Shown: positions 34,764-46,027 of the stretch, piece by piece
How the letters are laid out: each line of letters opens with the position of its first letter
Position numbering within the stretch: position 1 is the stretch's first letter
Assembly (NCBI GenBank): GCA_017402995.1
Contig: JAFQOV010000003.1
Coordinates: 124,001 to 188,000 of the forward strand
Length of the DNA stretch: 64,000 nucleotides
Direction of reading: 5' to 3'
Source: Candidatus Gastranaerophilales bacterium
GTDB taxonomy: Bacteria; Cyanobacteriota; Vampirovibrionia; Gastranaerophilales; Gastranaerophilaceae
Program-made: the position numbers and the translations under genes
Notes under the pieces: generated by a model
Told to the model about the DNA's origin: nothing
The model's input: only the letters and a program-made list of their open reading frames with translations
The model's database searches: none

Positions 34764-37700
34764 TATTGAGAAAATATCTTTAATATCTTGATATGTAAGA
34801 GTTTTAACAATATTTCTATCAATAGAAATTACGCTATCAACAAGCGAACGTTTTTTGGATTTGAGCGCTTGGATTTTTTCTTCCACAGTATTTTTTGTAA
34901 TAAGTCGATATACAAAAACTTTTTTGGTTTGACCGATACGATAAGCCCTGTCTGTCGCTTGATCTTCAACCGCTGGATTCCACCATGGGTCATAATGAAT
35001 TACATAATCAGCACCTGTTAAGTTTAAGCCCGTGCCACCAGCTTTCAAAGAAACTAAGAAAATCGGGATTGTAGGGTCATTGTTAAATCTTTCAACAACT
35101 GCTTGTCTGTCTTTTGTTTTACCCGATAAATATTCGTGTTTAATACCTTTCTTATCAAGCCAATCTTTGATAATATCAAGCATTCCGACAAATTGAGAGA
35201 ATAATAAAATTCTATGTTTTTCTGCAATGATTTCTTCAAGCATGTTTTGCAATTGCTCAAATTTACCAGAATCGTTAATTCCTAATTGACCTTCTTTGTC
35301 GTACAATCTTGGGTGACAACAGATTTGTCTTAAGCGCAACAATGCAGAGAAAATAGACATTCTTGATTTTTCAAGACCAACAGTTTCAATCGATTTAAAC
35401 AATTCTTCTTTTGTTGAATCAAGAACTTGTAAATATAAATCTTTTTGCTCTGATGTGAGTTCGCAATATGCAACTGCTTCAATTTTATCTGGCAAATCTC
35501 TTGCAACGTCGCGTTTCATACGACGCAAAATAAACGGATAAATTTGTGTTTTAAGTCGCTTTTGAACTTCTGTATCTTCATTTTCAACAATCGGATTAAC
35601 AAACCTGTGGTTGAATTCATTTGCGTCAAACAAAAATCCTGGCATTAAAAAGTCAAAAACAGACCAAAGTTCTTCTAGTTTATTTTCAATTGGAGTACCA
35701 GACAGAGCAAGCCTGTGGTAGCTATCAAGCATTTTACAAGCTTTTGAAGTTTGGCTTGTCGCATTCTTAATGTTTTGAGATTCATCTAAGATAACATATC
35801 TAAATTTGATTTTCTTTAATTCTTCAATATCACGTCTAATTAAAGCATAGCTTGTGATTACAACGTCGTGTTTTTCAATATCTGTAAATTTTTTCTTTCT
35901 CTCTGTTCCAGATAGGGTCATAAATTTCAAATTTGGAGCAAATTTTTCAATTTCTTTTTCCCAGTTGAAAACAACAGAAGTCGGGCAAACGACCAAGCTT
36001 GGCGCTTTGTTATCTTTTTCTTTTGCTTTTTGCAAAAGCGTAAGGGTTTGCAAAGTCTTTCCAAGACCCATATCATCTGCTAAAACGCCATTTAAACCAT
36101 ATTTATATAAAAACCAAAGCCAAGAATATCCTTTTAATTGATATTCGCGCAATTCGGCTTTTGTCGCTTTAGGCAGAGGTGTTGTATCCATATTTGAAAA
36201 AGTCGAAATTTCTTTCCAAAATTTTGAAAAAGTACGGCTCATCTTCAAGGTTATGCCCATTTTTTCCATTTCTGATACAACGCCGGCGCGGAAAGTTTTG
36301 ACAACATATTCATCTTGATCATTTTTAAATACGTCATACGTATTGAAGGATTTTAAAAGGGACAAAACATCATCTGTTGGAATAGAAACTTGACCTCCAG
36401 ATGGAATATTATAATATTTTGCACCTTCATATGTTAAATCGATAATTTTTTCAAAATCAACTTCTCTATCGTCTGCCTGACCTTTTAATTTGATTAAGAA
36501 TTTGTCCGTGCCTTCTTGTGAAAAATCGATATCTGCAACGAGTTTTAAGCCTTTTTTATTCAATTTATAGAAAGATAAATCATCTTTTTCAATAAATTCC
36601 CAACCGCTTCCAGCTTTTGAGATGTAGTAGTTATAAAAATCGATTGCAAATTCTTTATCTAAAGCTAAATTGTTTGATTGAACAGGCGCAAAACGACAAG
36701 CCAAAAGCATTTGATAAGCGCTTTGTTCAAATTTCATGTCACGTTTAATCCAATATAACAAATCTTTTTTAGGGTCTTTTATTGTGACATATGGGCTTTT
36801 ATATTGCTTTTGATATGGAACACGAACACCGTCATATTCAAATTCTAATGAAGCTTTTAAAGACTGGTCGTAATCAACCCCTAATTCAACAACGCATTTT
36901 GGCGGTCTTTTTTCAAAAGATAATTTTTCCATTTCTTCAGACATATTTACTGTCATTGTTTCGCGAAGCTTTGGCAATTCTTCATAAATAAATTTACCAC
37001 CATCTGCGTCTTTAATATCTGAAAAACTTGCTTTTGTTAAATATTGTGGCACAACACTGACTTGTGCATCAACTTGGAAGATAATGTCTTTGTATCGACC
37101 CCATTTTAGTTGTCTTGAAAAATATCTAACCTCTTCAAAAGGATAGATTTCATCTATATCGTTTCGTTTCCAATATAAACTTAAAAGTACATTGCCAACA
37201 TAGGAAACATTAACATCAAGACACAAGTTCCAAACAGTATCAGAAAATTTGATTTTTTTATGAGTTTTTGCGTCAATTACGTCGTCCATTTTGGATAACA
37301 TTTTGAAAAATTCATCAAATTTATTAATTTGAACATCATACCAACCAGATTTTTTATCTAATCTTGATTGGTTCAAAAGCATTTTAAACATTACAACTTC
37401 GAGCTTTTGAGAATTATTTAATTCAAAATTTTCCTCTTCTTTTTGACGAAGTAAAATTTGCTTAAATACGGCTTCTAGGTCTCGAATAACTTTTTTGGTG
37501 TGTCTATTCATAACCAAAATTGAGAAGAAGTTTTGTCGTCGTTTTGGATTAAAGTGGAAAATGAAATCCCCTTGCGGATTTTCATTCATTGGCAAATCTT
37601 CATCTATCAATTCTGGTTCAATGTTTAATTTTTCATATAAAAATTCTTCCCAAAAATGATTTTTTAAAGAAGCAAATGCAAGAGCAATTGTGTGTTTGCA

Positions 37701-37940
37701 CCATGGTTCGTCTAATGGGCAATCACAAGTAGGGCGAACATCAGACTTGGTAAATTTAATCCCAGCGTTATAATAGGGCTTATAATTACCTTTAACTTTT
37801 GCGCGCACAATATTTTCGTTGAATTTAATATCTTCAACAAGCCCTTTTTGAAATGTTTCATAACCGCGTCTATATGAACCCGGTTTTGAATTATCCTTTA
37901 AAAATTTGTTGTTAAACGTGTATTTCACGAAATTTCCCAA
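34761..37940 (-). CDS. SWIM-domain SNF2-family helicase
   Basis: 1059 residues from the TTG at 37940. A GTG at 37928, preceded by GGGAAAT, is equally possible and would remove four residues. A SWIM zinc finger near the N-terminus ('CDCPLDEPWCKH', about residues 72-83) is followed by about 500 residues of helical and beta linker, then a SNF2 ATPase core: 'DDMGLGKTLQT' (Walker A), 'LVVCPTSVVFNWEKE', 'YVILDESQNIKN' (DESQ), 'LALSGTPIEN', 'KAGGTGLNLTGAD' and 'DQATDRAYRIGQ'. It is a DNA translocase or remodeller, probably nucleic-acid-linked in repair or transcription; no nuclease domain is fused. Confidence 0.93.
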   Translation of the reverse strand: MGNFVKYTFNNKFLKDNSKPGSYRRGYETFQKGLVEDIKFNENIVRAKVKGNYKPYYNAGIKFTKSDVRPTCDCPLDEPWCKHTIALAFASLKNHFWEEFLYEKLNIEPELIDEDLPMNENPQGDFIFHFNPKRRQNFFSILVMNRHTKKVIRDLEAVFKQILLRQKEEENFELNNSQKLEVVMFKMLLNQSRLDKKSGWYDVQINKFDEFFKMLSKMDDVIDAKTHKKIKFSDTVWNLCLDVNVSYVGNVLLSLYWKRNDIDEIYPFEEVRYFSRQLKWGRYKDIIFQVDAQVSVVPQYLTKASFSDIKDADGGKFIYEELPKLRETMTVNMSEEMEKLSFEKRPPKCVVELGVDYDQSLKASLEFEYDGVRVPYQKQYKSPYVTIKDPKKDLLYWIKRDMKFEQSAYQMLLACRFAPVQSNNLALDKEFAIDFYNYYISKAGSGWEFIEKDDLSFYKLNKKGLKLVADIDFSQEGTDKFLIKLKGQADDREVDFEKIIDLTYEGAKYYNIPSGGQVSIPTDDVLSLLKSFNTYDVFKNDQDEYVVKTFRAGVVSEMEKMGITLKMSRTFSKFWKEISTFSNMDTTPLPKATKAELREYQLKGYSWLWFLYKYGLNGVLADDMGLGKTLQTLTLLQKAKEKDNKAPSLVVCPTSVVFNWEKEIEKFAPNLKFMTLSGTERKKKFTDIEKHDVVITSYALIRRDIEELKKIKFRYVILDESQNIKNATSQTSKACKMLDSYHRLALSGTPIENKLEELWSVFDFLMPGFLFDANEFNHRFVNPIVENEDTEVQKRLKTQIYPFILRRMKRDVARDLPDKIEAVAYCELTSEQKDLYLQVLDSTKEELFKSIETVGLEKSRMSIFSALLRLRQICCHPRLYDKEGQLGINDSGKFEQLQNMLEEIIAEKHRILLFSQFVGMLDIIKDWLDKKGIKHEYLSGKTKDRQAVVERFNNDPTIPIFLVSLKAGGTGLNLTGADYVIHYDPWWNPAVEDQATDRAYRIGQTKKVFVYRLITKNTVEEKIQALKSKKRSLVDSVISIDRNIVKTLTYQDIKDIFSI

Positions 37941-38052
37941 AAGTAAACTAAATGATAATCAAAAAGCACTTCAAACCTAAAACCAAAAACGGTTACTCCT
38001 TCCAGTGCTAACCATTAAAGGATAACATCAGAACGAGAAAAATGCAAGCAGA

Positions 38053-38775
38053 TTATTTTAAATAGTAAACTAAATTAATAGATGTCTTTACGTTAATTGT
38101 TCCCGGTTCAATAGATTCTATAACAGGGCGACTTTCGCCCTCTATAGAAGCTGAATCCATGGCTTTTGCGTTGAAATAGACTGGTTGAGAATAGCCAGAA
38201 GTTAAAGAACAATAAGGATTTACAGATTTAACTTTTAAAATTTGGGTGTCTAGAGAATTTGCAACGACATTTGCTCTTTCTTTTGCATTTTTTGCAGTTT
38301 TAGCTAATAAATCATTACAAACTTTTTGTGAATTTTCTATTGAAAAATTAACGTTATCAACTCTTTTTACGCCTGCATCTGTTGCAATTTGAATAATTTC
38401 AGAGATTTTAGATAAATCTTTTAATTTTACTTCAAAGCCATTTGTAACTTCATATTTTTGAAAAATTCTGACTTTATCTTTATATGAATAAACATTATTA
38501 ATTCGAAAAGCAATAGTTTTAATTTGTTCGTATTGGTTTAATTTTGCTTTAATATCGGCAATTGCTTTTGCTGCAATTTTATCATTTTTTTCTTTTAAAT
38601 CTTGAACATTTAACCCTTGATTAGATACATAAAATCTGATTTTTGCAGTATCTGGCATGATATCACTTGTTAAAGATGTATCTACATTTAAGGTTGAAAT
38701 TTGCTCTTTTTCCTCGCAAAAACCTAACGGACAAAAAGCAAACATACAAATTGCAAATGCGATAATCTTTTTCAT
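38053..38775 (-). CDS. SIMPL-domain (DUF541) periplasmic protein
   Basis: 240 residues. N-terminal signal peptide 'MKKIIAFAICMFAFCPLGFC' with two cysteines; the second could be a lipobox-like site, though without the usual consensus. The mature part follows the SIMPL pattern: an N-terminal beta strand with 'TLNVDTSLTSDIMPDTAKIRF', long helix 'NDKIAAKAIADIKAKLNQY', 'AFRINNVYSYKD' and 'GVKRVDNVNFSIENSQKV', and a closing 'NVKTSINLVYYLK'. These proteins are envelope-associated and otherwise little understood. It starts one base from the end of ligA; an AAAGGAG Shine-Dalgarno lies in the ligA 3' end. Confidence 0.85.
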   Translation of the reverse strand: MKKIIAFAICMFAFCPLGFCEEKEQISTLNVDTSLTSDIMPDTAKIRFYVSNQGLNVQDLKEKNDKIAAKAIADIKAKLNQYEQIKTIAFRINNVYSYKDKVRIFQKYEVTNGFEVKLKDLSKISEIIQIATDAGVKRVDNVNFSIENSQKVCNDLLAKTAKNAKERANVVANSLDTQILKVKSVNPYCSLTSGYSQPVYFNAKAMDSASIEGESRPVIESIEPGTINVKTSINLVYYLK

Positions 38776-38776
38776 T

Positions 38777-40825
<2,049 letters not shown>

Positions 40826-40827
40826 TT

Positions 40828-42150
40828 ATGAGTATAATCAAATTGTTAAGCAAAAAATTAAAACGTAAACTGTTTACAACGCCATCACACAACCAAAAAC
40901 CAGTTTTTGATAAAGATGTTAAATCTTTTTATGAAATTGACTACTCTGAAATTGATGGCTTTGACAACCTTGCAAACCCTAAAAATTCAATCTTTTTAGC
41001 GCAAGGCAAAGTTGCAGACATTCAAAACGCAAAACAAACCTTTTTCACAACCCAAGGTGCAACAACAGCAATTTTAAGCGCCATGAAAGCCTTAATCAAA
41101 CCAAAAGATAGAGTTTTGGTTGCAAGAAATTGCCATAAGTCTGTATTTTCTGGCTTAATTTTAACACAAGCAACTGTTGATTGGTTTATTCCAGAATGTG
41201 ATGAAAATTGGGGAATTTATACTCATATTGATGTTGATAAATTAAATTCAACACTTGAATTAAACCAATATAAAGCCTTTATTTTAACAAGTCCGACTTA
41301 TGAAGGTGTCAACTCTGATATTTCAAAAATCTCAGAAATCTGCAAAAAACATGGTGTATATTTGATTGTAGATGAAGCATGGGGCGCATTGTATAAATTT
41401 AGCAAAAATTTGCCAAAAACTGCGCTTGAACAAGGTGCTGATGTATCAATTAATTCTTTGCACAAAACCTCTGGCGCGCTTAACCAGTGCGCTGTTTTAA
41501 ATATTTCAAAAAATATTCAAAATGTTGAAATTCCACTGTTTCAAAAGGCAATCAACCTTTTTCAAACAACTTCGCCTTCGTATCCTTTGCTTAAAAATAT
41601 TGAAGCTTGCTATTCTTTTTTAAATTCAAAAAAAGGTAAAAAAGAAGTTGAAAACCTAATTTCAAATATCCAAAAATTCAAAAAAAGCTTAATAAAACAT
41701 GATGTTGAATTTTATGAAGGGGAAAATTTTGACCCAACAAAAATTTTATTAAGAAAAAAAGGCATAAAAGGCACAGATTTAGCTAAAATATTATTTGACA
41801 AATTTGATATCGAAGAAGAAATGTCAAATTCAACATATTGCCTTTTTGTTTGCGGAATTGGGACAACAAAGGCAAAATTAAATTATCTAAAAAATGCACT
41901 TAAAAAAATCCCATCTTCAAATTACGAATTTGAAAAACATACTTTTCAACCATATCCAATGGTTAAAATTCAACCTCACAAGACTTTTAACTGCGAATTT
42001 GGATTTGTTGATAAAAATAATTGTTTACACAAAATTTCAAACAAAACAATAATGCCATATCCGCCTGGAATAGGGCTTTTATATCCAGGTGAAGCAATTC
42101 AAAATTGGCACAAAGACTATCTAGGAAACGACGTTGAGGTTATCATATGA
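40828..42150 (+). CDS. Orn/Lys/Arg decarboxylase-family PLP enzyme
   Basis: 440 residues; a fold type I decarboxylase of the short Gram-positive type. 'TTQGATTAILSAM' is the cofactor-phosphate region, 'LIVDEAWGAL' carries the PLP Asp, and 'SINSLHKTSGAL' has the Schiff-base Lys in the S-x-H-K-T pattern. A C-terminal part of about 120 residues matches 'PYPPGIGLLYPGE', as in bacterial arginine/lysine decarboxylases. It probably makes a polyamine precursor; substrate unsettled. It has no Shine-Dalgarno and is 23 bp from ligA. Its last four bases overlap the deoB start, so they form an operon. Confidence 0.88.
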   Translation: MSIIKLLSKKLKRKLFTTPSHNQKPVFDKDVKSFYEIDYSEIDGFDNLANPKNSIFLAQGKVADIQNAKQTFFTTQGATTAILSAMKALIKPKDRVLVARNCHKSVFSGLILTQATVDWFIPECDENWGIYTHIDVDKLNSTLELNQYKAFILTSPTYEGVNSDISKISEICKKHGVYLIVDEAWGALYKFSKNLPKTALEQGADVSINSLHKTSGALNQCAVLNISKNIQNVEIPLFQKAINLFQTTSPSYPLLKNIEACYSFLNSKKGKKEVENLISNIQKFKKSLIKHDVEFYEGENFDPTKILLRKKGIKGTDLAKILFDKFDIEEEMSNSTYCLFVCGIGTTKAKLNYLKNALKKIPSSNYEFEKHTFQPYPMVKIQPHKTFNCEFGFVDKNNCLHKISNKTIMPYPPGIGLLYPGEAIQNWHKDYLGNDVEVII

Positions 42151-43277
42151 AACAAAGAGCAATAGCAATAGTTATAGATTCAATGGGTTGCGGAGCTTTG
42201 CCAGACGCAAAAGAATTTAACGACGATTTAACATGTAACACTTTAAAAAACCTTGCAAACGCTTCCGGTGGACTTAATTGCCCAAATTTAGAAAAAATGG
42301 GCTTTGGTAATATTATCGATATTAAAGGAGTAAATAAAACGCAAACCCCAAGCGCTAGCTATGGCATTTTAAAAATGAAATCCAAAGGAAAAGATACAAC
42401 AACAGGACATTGGGAGCTTATGGGTCTTGTTTTGGATAATCCTTTTAAAACATATTTAAAATTTGATGAAAAATTAATTAACGAGTTTATCAAACAAACC
42501 AATTGTGGTGGAATACTTGGAAATTGCCCGGCTTCAGGCACAAAAATTATTGAGGAATTAAATGATGAACATCAAAAAACTAAGTTCCCAATAATTTATA
42601 CTTCTGCAGATAGCGTTTTTCAAATCGCGGTAGATATCGATTTAATCCCCGTTGAAACGCTTTACGAGTGGTGCAAAATTGCAAGAAAAATCCTAGATGA
42701 AATGGATTATGGAATTTCAAGAGTTATTGCGCGACCCTATCAAGTAATTGAAGGCAAACCGACAAGAAACGGTGGCTTAAGACACGATTATTCTGTTGCT
42801 CCGCCTAAAAAAACTGTTTTAAACATTTTAGAAGATAACAACAAAAAAACTCTTGGAATTGGAAAAATATATGACATTTTTGTTGGTTCTGGGGTCAATG
42901 AAAAAATATTAACAAAGGGAAACACCGACGGTTTAAACCAAACACTTGAAGCCATTAAAACAAGCGAGGCTGACTTTATTTTTACAAACCTTGTTGATAC
43001 AGATATGCTCTATGGTCATAGACGCGATTATATGGGTTACAAAAAAGCCATTGAAGAAATTGACAACTATATCCCAAAATTTATTGACGCAATGTGTGAT
43101 AATGATATTTTAATCATTACAGCAGACCATGGTTGTGACCCAACTTTTAAAGGAACTGATCATACAAGAGAAATGGTGCCAGTTTTGGTTTACGGAAAAA
43201 AACATATTGCAAAACCAATTGGCACAAAAGAAGATTTCACATATGTTGCCGAAATAATCAAGCAACATTTGCTATAA
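42147..43277 (+). CDS. deoB: Phosphopentomutase
   Basis: Interconverts (deoxy)ribose 1- and 5-phosphate in nucleoside salvage. 376 residues. 'IVIDSMGCGALPDA' begins the metal-binding core; 'KGKDTTTGHWELMG' has the phosphorylated Thr; 'CGGILGNCPASGT', 'NLVDTDMLYGHRRD' and 'IITADHGCDPTFKGTDHTRE' complete the alkaline-phosphatase-like site. The ATG overlaps the decarboxylase stop (ATGA), implying coupled translation. Confidence 0.96.
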   Translation: MKQRAIAIVIDSMGCGALPDAKEFNDDLTCNTLKNLANASGGLNCPNLEKMGFGNIIDIKGVNKTQTPSASYGILKMKSKGKDTTTGHWELMGLVLDNPFKTYLKFDEKLINEFIKQTNCGGILGNCPASGTKIIEELNDEHQKTKFPIIYTSADSVFQIAVDIDLIPVETLYEWCKIARKILDEMDYGISRVIARPYQVIEGKPTRNGGLRHDYSVAPPKKTVLNILEDNNKKTLGIGKIYDIFVGSGVNEKILTKGNTDGLNQTLEAIKTSEADFIFTNLVDTDMLYGHRRDYMGYKKAIEEIDNYIPKFIDAMCDNDILIITADHGCDPTFKGTDHTREMVPVLVYGKKHIAKPIGTKEDFTYVAEIIKQHLL

Positions 43278-43278
43278 T
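43273..43278 (+). promoter_or_regulatory. -10 element within the end of deoB
   Basis: TATAAT in GCTATAATTT. No clear -35. A transcript from here would start near 43285 and include both arms of the inverted repeat in the following leader. Confidence 0.35.
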
Positions 43279-43297
43279 TTGTTAATTTAATTTACAA

Positions 43298-43376
43298 AAT
43301 ACCCATAAACAGTCAATTTTGCTATTAAAAAATACTTTCTTTTAATAACAAGAGAGGCTTATAGTTTATGGGTATT
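43298..43376 (+). promoter_or_regulatory. 13-bp inverted repeat that buries the start codon
   Basis: AATACCCATAAAC (43298-43310) and its exact reverse complement GTTTATGGGTATT (43364-43376), the latter containing the ATG at 43368. The 53-base loop holds the AGAGAGG ribosome site at 43351-43357. Pairing would close off initiation. Confidence 0.55.
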
Positions 43377-46001
43377 GATATAAATAATTTTAAGGATTTT
43401 AATATTCCTAATTTAACCACGTCAACAACTCAACAAGGTTATGTTGGACAGGCAAACACGCTTGAAAGAAGCCCCTCGCAAGATAAAGTTGAGCTATCAA
43501 GTCAAAATAAAGAAGTGAAAAAATATAAGAAAATTGCACTTGCAACGAGCTTAATTGGTGCAGGCGCTGCTGCATATGCAATTTTTAGAGGAAGAAAAAT
43601 AAATAAAGTTGTAAAAGAATTAGCCGAAAATAAAGAAAAACTTGTTAAAAGCCAAGAAGATTTTCAAAATATTGCACAAGAATTAAGCGAAAATAAAGAT
43701 AAAATTACCAAATTAACAACAGAACTTGCTCAAAATAGCGAAAATTTAGCCCAACAAACAGCTAAACTTTCCACAAGCGAAGAAGAATTAATTAAATTAA
43801 AAGAATTTTTAAAAGATATTGATATCTCAACTCCACAAGGCAAACAGCTTGTCGAAGCTGAATATCAAAAAATCATTGAAGAATTAAAAGACTCAAAACT
43901 TGGCTACGACGCGCTAAACCCACCAAAAGTAGTCGATTTGCAAGATAATTTAAGTTTTTGCAATACTATATATAAATCATCAGAAATCACTCCATTTAGC
44001 AAAACAAGCCATATTATCGACGACTTGATAGATGTTGATGTACTTAAAGAACGATTTATTAAAAATGGAGAACTTGAAATTTCACTTCCGACAACAGATA
44101 AAATCAAGGTGGCGATTTCAGAAACTGCAAGCATTAAAGGAAAGGAAATTGAAAACCTTGGAACCTTTGCCAATACAGACTTCATGTTGAATTATGGCAA
44201 AAATGTGGGTTGGAGCGATAGAAAAATTGCAAGAGATATTTTGCAAAACTTTTATGACGGTCACGGAAATACGCTAGATGGCGTCAAAATTAAATTGAAC
44301 AAATTACCAAACGGTGAAACTAAAGTCGTAATTTCAGGAAAAGGCGTATTTGACCATGAAAACTTGCAATTCTTAGGAACAGGTACAAAAAAAGAAAATC
44401 CATATAATGCAGGTGGTTTTGGCGAGGGCGCAAAAGTTTTAGTTGCAAATTTAATAGGTGGCGAAAAAGCTTCTACTGTTAAATTTTCAAGCGCGGATTG
44501 GCAACTTGATTTTAGAGGCAAAAACGGCATTTTGCAAAGAAAAGTAAGTCAATTAGAAAATGCAATTGATGGAAATACATTTGAATTTACAACAAAAGAT
44601 GATGGCGTTGTTGAAAGCATAATTGAAGCAACAAACTACTTTAAGCATTCAAAAAATCCTGACTTTAAAACCTCAACTTTTGCTTGTGATGAATTTAGTT
44701 TTGATATAATGCCAAAAGGGAAAAAAGGCAATATATATTTAACACAAAGATTTGAAGCTTGTGAAAGCGGGGCATGGGAAGGCGCCCTTGATGGTTTAAA
44801 TATTTCATTTAATAGAAAACCAGACTTAAAGAAATTCAAAGAAATAACAGGAAAAGATTTTGCGGAAGTGCGCGACAGGACTAATTTAAGTCTTGAAGAT
44901 ATTGAAAACTTAACAAGATATTTTGCGCATGAAAACATGAGTGATGAAGATATTACAAAAGCAATCATGTCAACAAAAGAACACTGGAAAGATCTTGATC
45001 CAAGAAAAGAAGAACCAATCAGAAGCTTCTTAAAGGGGCTTTTAAAAGATGCTAAAGCGCGCAGACTAGGTATTGACTTTGATAATGAAAAAATCGCATA
45101 TTTTGGACATGGTTCAAATGATGTTGTACAAAAAAAGCTGCATGAATGCGGATATTCAATCGTTCCAGAGGAATTTTCAAATGTTGGTATGAAATCTGCC
45201 GTTGAAGTTTTTGATGAATTAAGCTTGCATAAGGCTTTAGCACCAACAGAAACAGAAATTAAAAAATTAAGGTTATTAGAAAAAGCAACAGAATGTGTAC
45301 ATGGAAATATTAACGAAGAATTAAAGAAAACTCTTTCAAATCCTCAAATTAGCATTTCAAAATCATTCAACAAAGATGGTTACGGTATTAGTGGCTTAGT
45401 TGATGATTATATTGAAGATGCGCAAATACGCGCTATATTTGACGGAAGAGATAATATCTGGAGCAGAGATATTAAAAATTTAGATGATGACAAATTTGCA
45501 AAATTAAAAAGCAGACTAGAATTTTTATTAACTGAAGATATGAAAAAATTGGCAGAAGAAAAAGATTCGAAAAAAATTGCCGAGTTTGCAAAAAAACTAT
45601 CAAAAGAAGACCTGTTTGACACAAAAACAGTTGAACAAGCAAAAAAAATTGAAGATTTTTGCTTAATTACCAATGAAGATGTTAAAAAACCAAGATATAT
45701 TTTTGATAGGCACCAAGAGGCAACATCTAATACGCTAGGTGAGGCCATAATTCAAAGGGAAGGTTATTTCGAAAGAAACTATTTAGGTCATTGGGTAGAT
45801 AGGGAACATCTTAAAAATGCAGAATTTAACGACATATTGGCAACTTGGCTGCACGAAATTTGCCATAAGTCTGGTGGAGATGGCGAAGCAAGCTTCACCT
45901 ATGCGCTAACAGACTTAATAAGAGTCTTGCTATCAACGGATAACAAGAAAAACGCAATTACTCTTGAAGCAATTAAAAAAGCATATGAACAATTATCATA
46001 A
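43368..46001 (+). CDS. Large membrane protein with GHKL-like ATPase and HEICH metallopeptidase-like domains
   Basis: 877 residues, not recognised as a named family. A short segment 'RSPSQDKVELSS' (34-45) precedes one membrane helix (about 55-73, 'KIALATSLIGAGAAAYAIF') and a coiled coil (about 80-150). Residues 265-400 resemble a GHKL fold: N-box-like 'RDILQNFYDGHGN' (289-301) and G-box 'GGFGEGAKVLVANL' (349-362), with 'VVISGKG' where the Asp of the D-box would be expected, so the adenine-contacting Asp is missing. After about 430 residues of helical linker, 'WLHEICHKSGGDGEASF' gives a zinc-peptidase HExxH motif at 829-833 with a possible third ligand at Glu840. I infer an envelope-anchored ATP-gated or ATP-binding protease-like machine. 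Function, topology and activity are unknown. Confidence 0.6.
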   Translation: MGIDINNFKDFNIPNLTTSTTQQGYVGQANTLERSPSQDKVELSSQNKEVKKYKKIALATSLIGAGAAAYAIFRGRKINKVVKELAENKEKLVKSQEDFQNIAQELSENKDKITKLTTELAQNSENLAQQTAKLSTSEEELIKLKEFLKDIDISTPQGKQLVEAEYQKIIEELKDSKLGYDALNPPKVVDLQDNLSFCNTIYKSSEITPFSKTSHIIDDLIDVDVLKERFIKNGELEISLPTTDKIKVAISETASIKGKEIENLGTFANTDFMLNYGKNVGWSDRKIARDILQNFYDGHGNTLDGVKIKLNKLPNGETKVVISGKGVFDHENLQFLGTGTKKENPYNAGGFGEGAKVLVANLIGGEKASTVKFSSADWQLDFRGKNGILQRKVSQLENAIDGNTFEFTTKDDGVVESIIEATNYFKHSKNPDFKTSTFACDEFSFDIMPKGKKGNIYLTQRFEACESGAWEGALDGLNISFNRKPDLKKFKEITGKDFAEVRDRTNLSLEDIENLTRYFAHENMSDEDITKAIMSTKEHWKDLDPRKEEPIRSFLKGLLKDAKARRLGIDFDNEKIAYFGHGSNDVVQKKLHECGYSIVPEEFSNVGMKSAVEVFDELSLHKALAPTETEIKKLRLLEKATECVHGNINEELKKTLSNPQISISKSFNKDGYGISGLVDDYIEDAQIRAIFDGRDNIWSRDIKNLDDDKFAKLKSRLEFLLTEDMKKLAEEKDSKKIAEFAKKLSKEDLFDTKTVEQAKKIEDFCLITNEDVKKPRYIFDRHQEATSNTLGEAIIQREGYFERNYLGHWVDREHLKNAEFNDILATWLHEICHKSGGDGEASFTYALTDLIRVLLSTDNKKNAITLEAIKKAYEQLS

Positions 46002-46027
46002 AGGGCGGTTTAACCGCCCTTTAGATT
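46000..46027. terminator. Bidirectional terminator between the GHKL/HEICH gene and leuS
   Basis: AAAGGGCGGTT / AACCGCCCTTT, an 11-bp inverted repeat around a single base, with flanking A/T runs on both sides. It lies between convergent genes. Confidence 0.85.

Noticed and set aside
37941-38052. A structured RNA between the SNF2 and SIMPL genes
   Set aside because: A GGTTA/TAACC pair with a T-rich tail is visible on the minus strand, but the stem is only five pairs; it is at most a weak terminator.
43904-45748. Several minus-strand ORFs inside the GHKL/HEICH gene
   Set aside because: All are antisense shadows rich in Ser/Leu/Phe, without ribosome sites.
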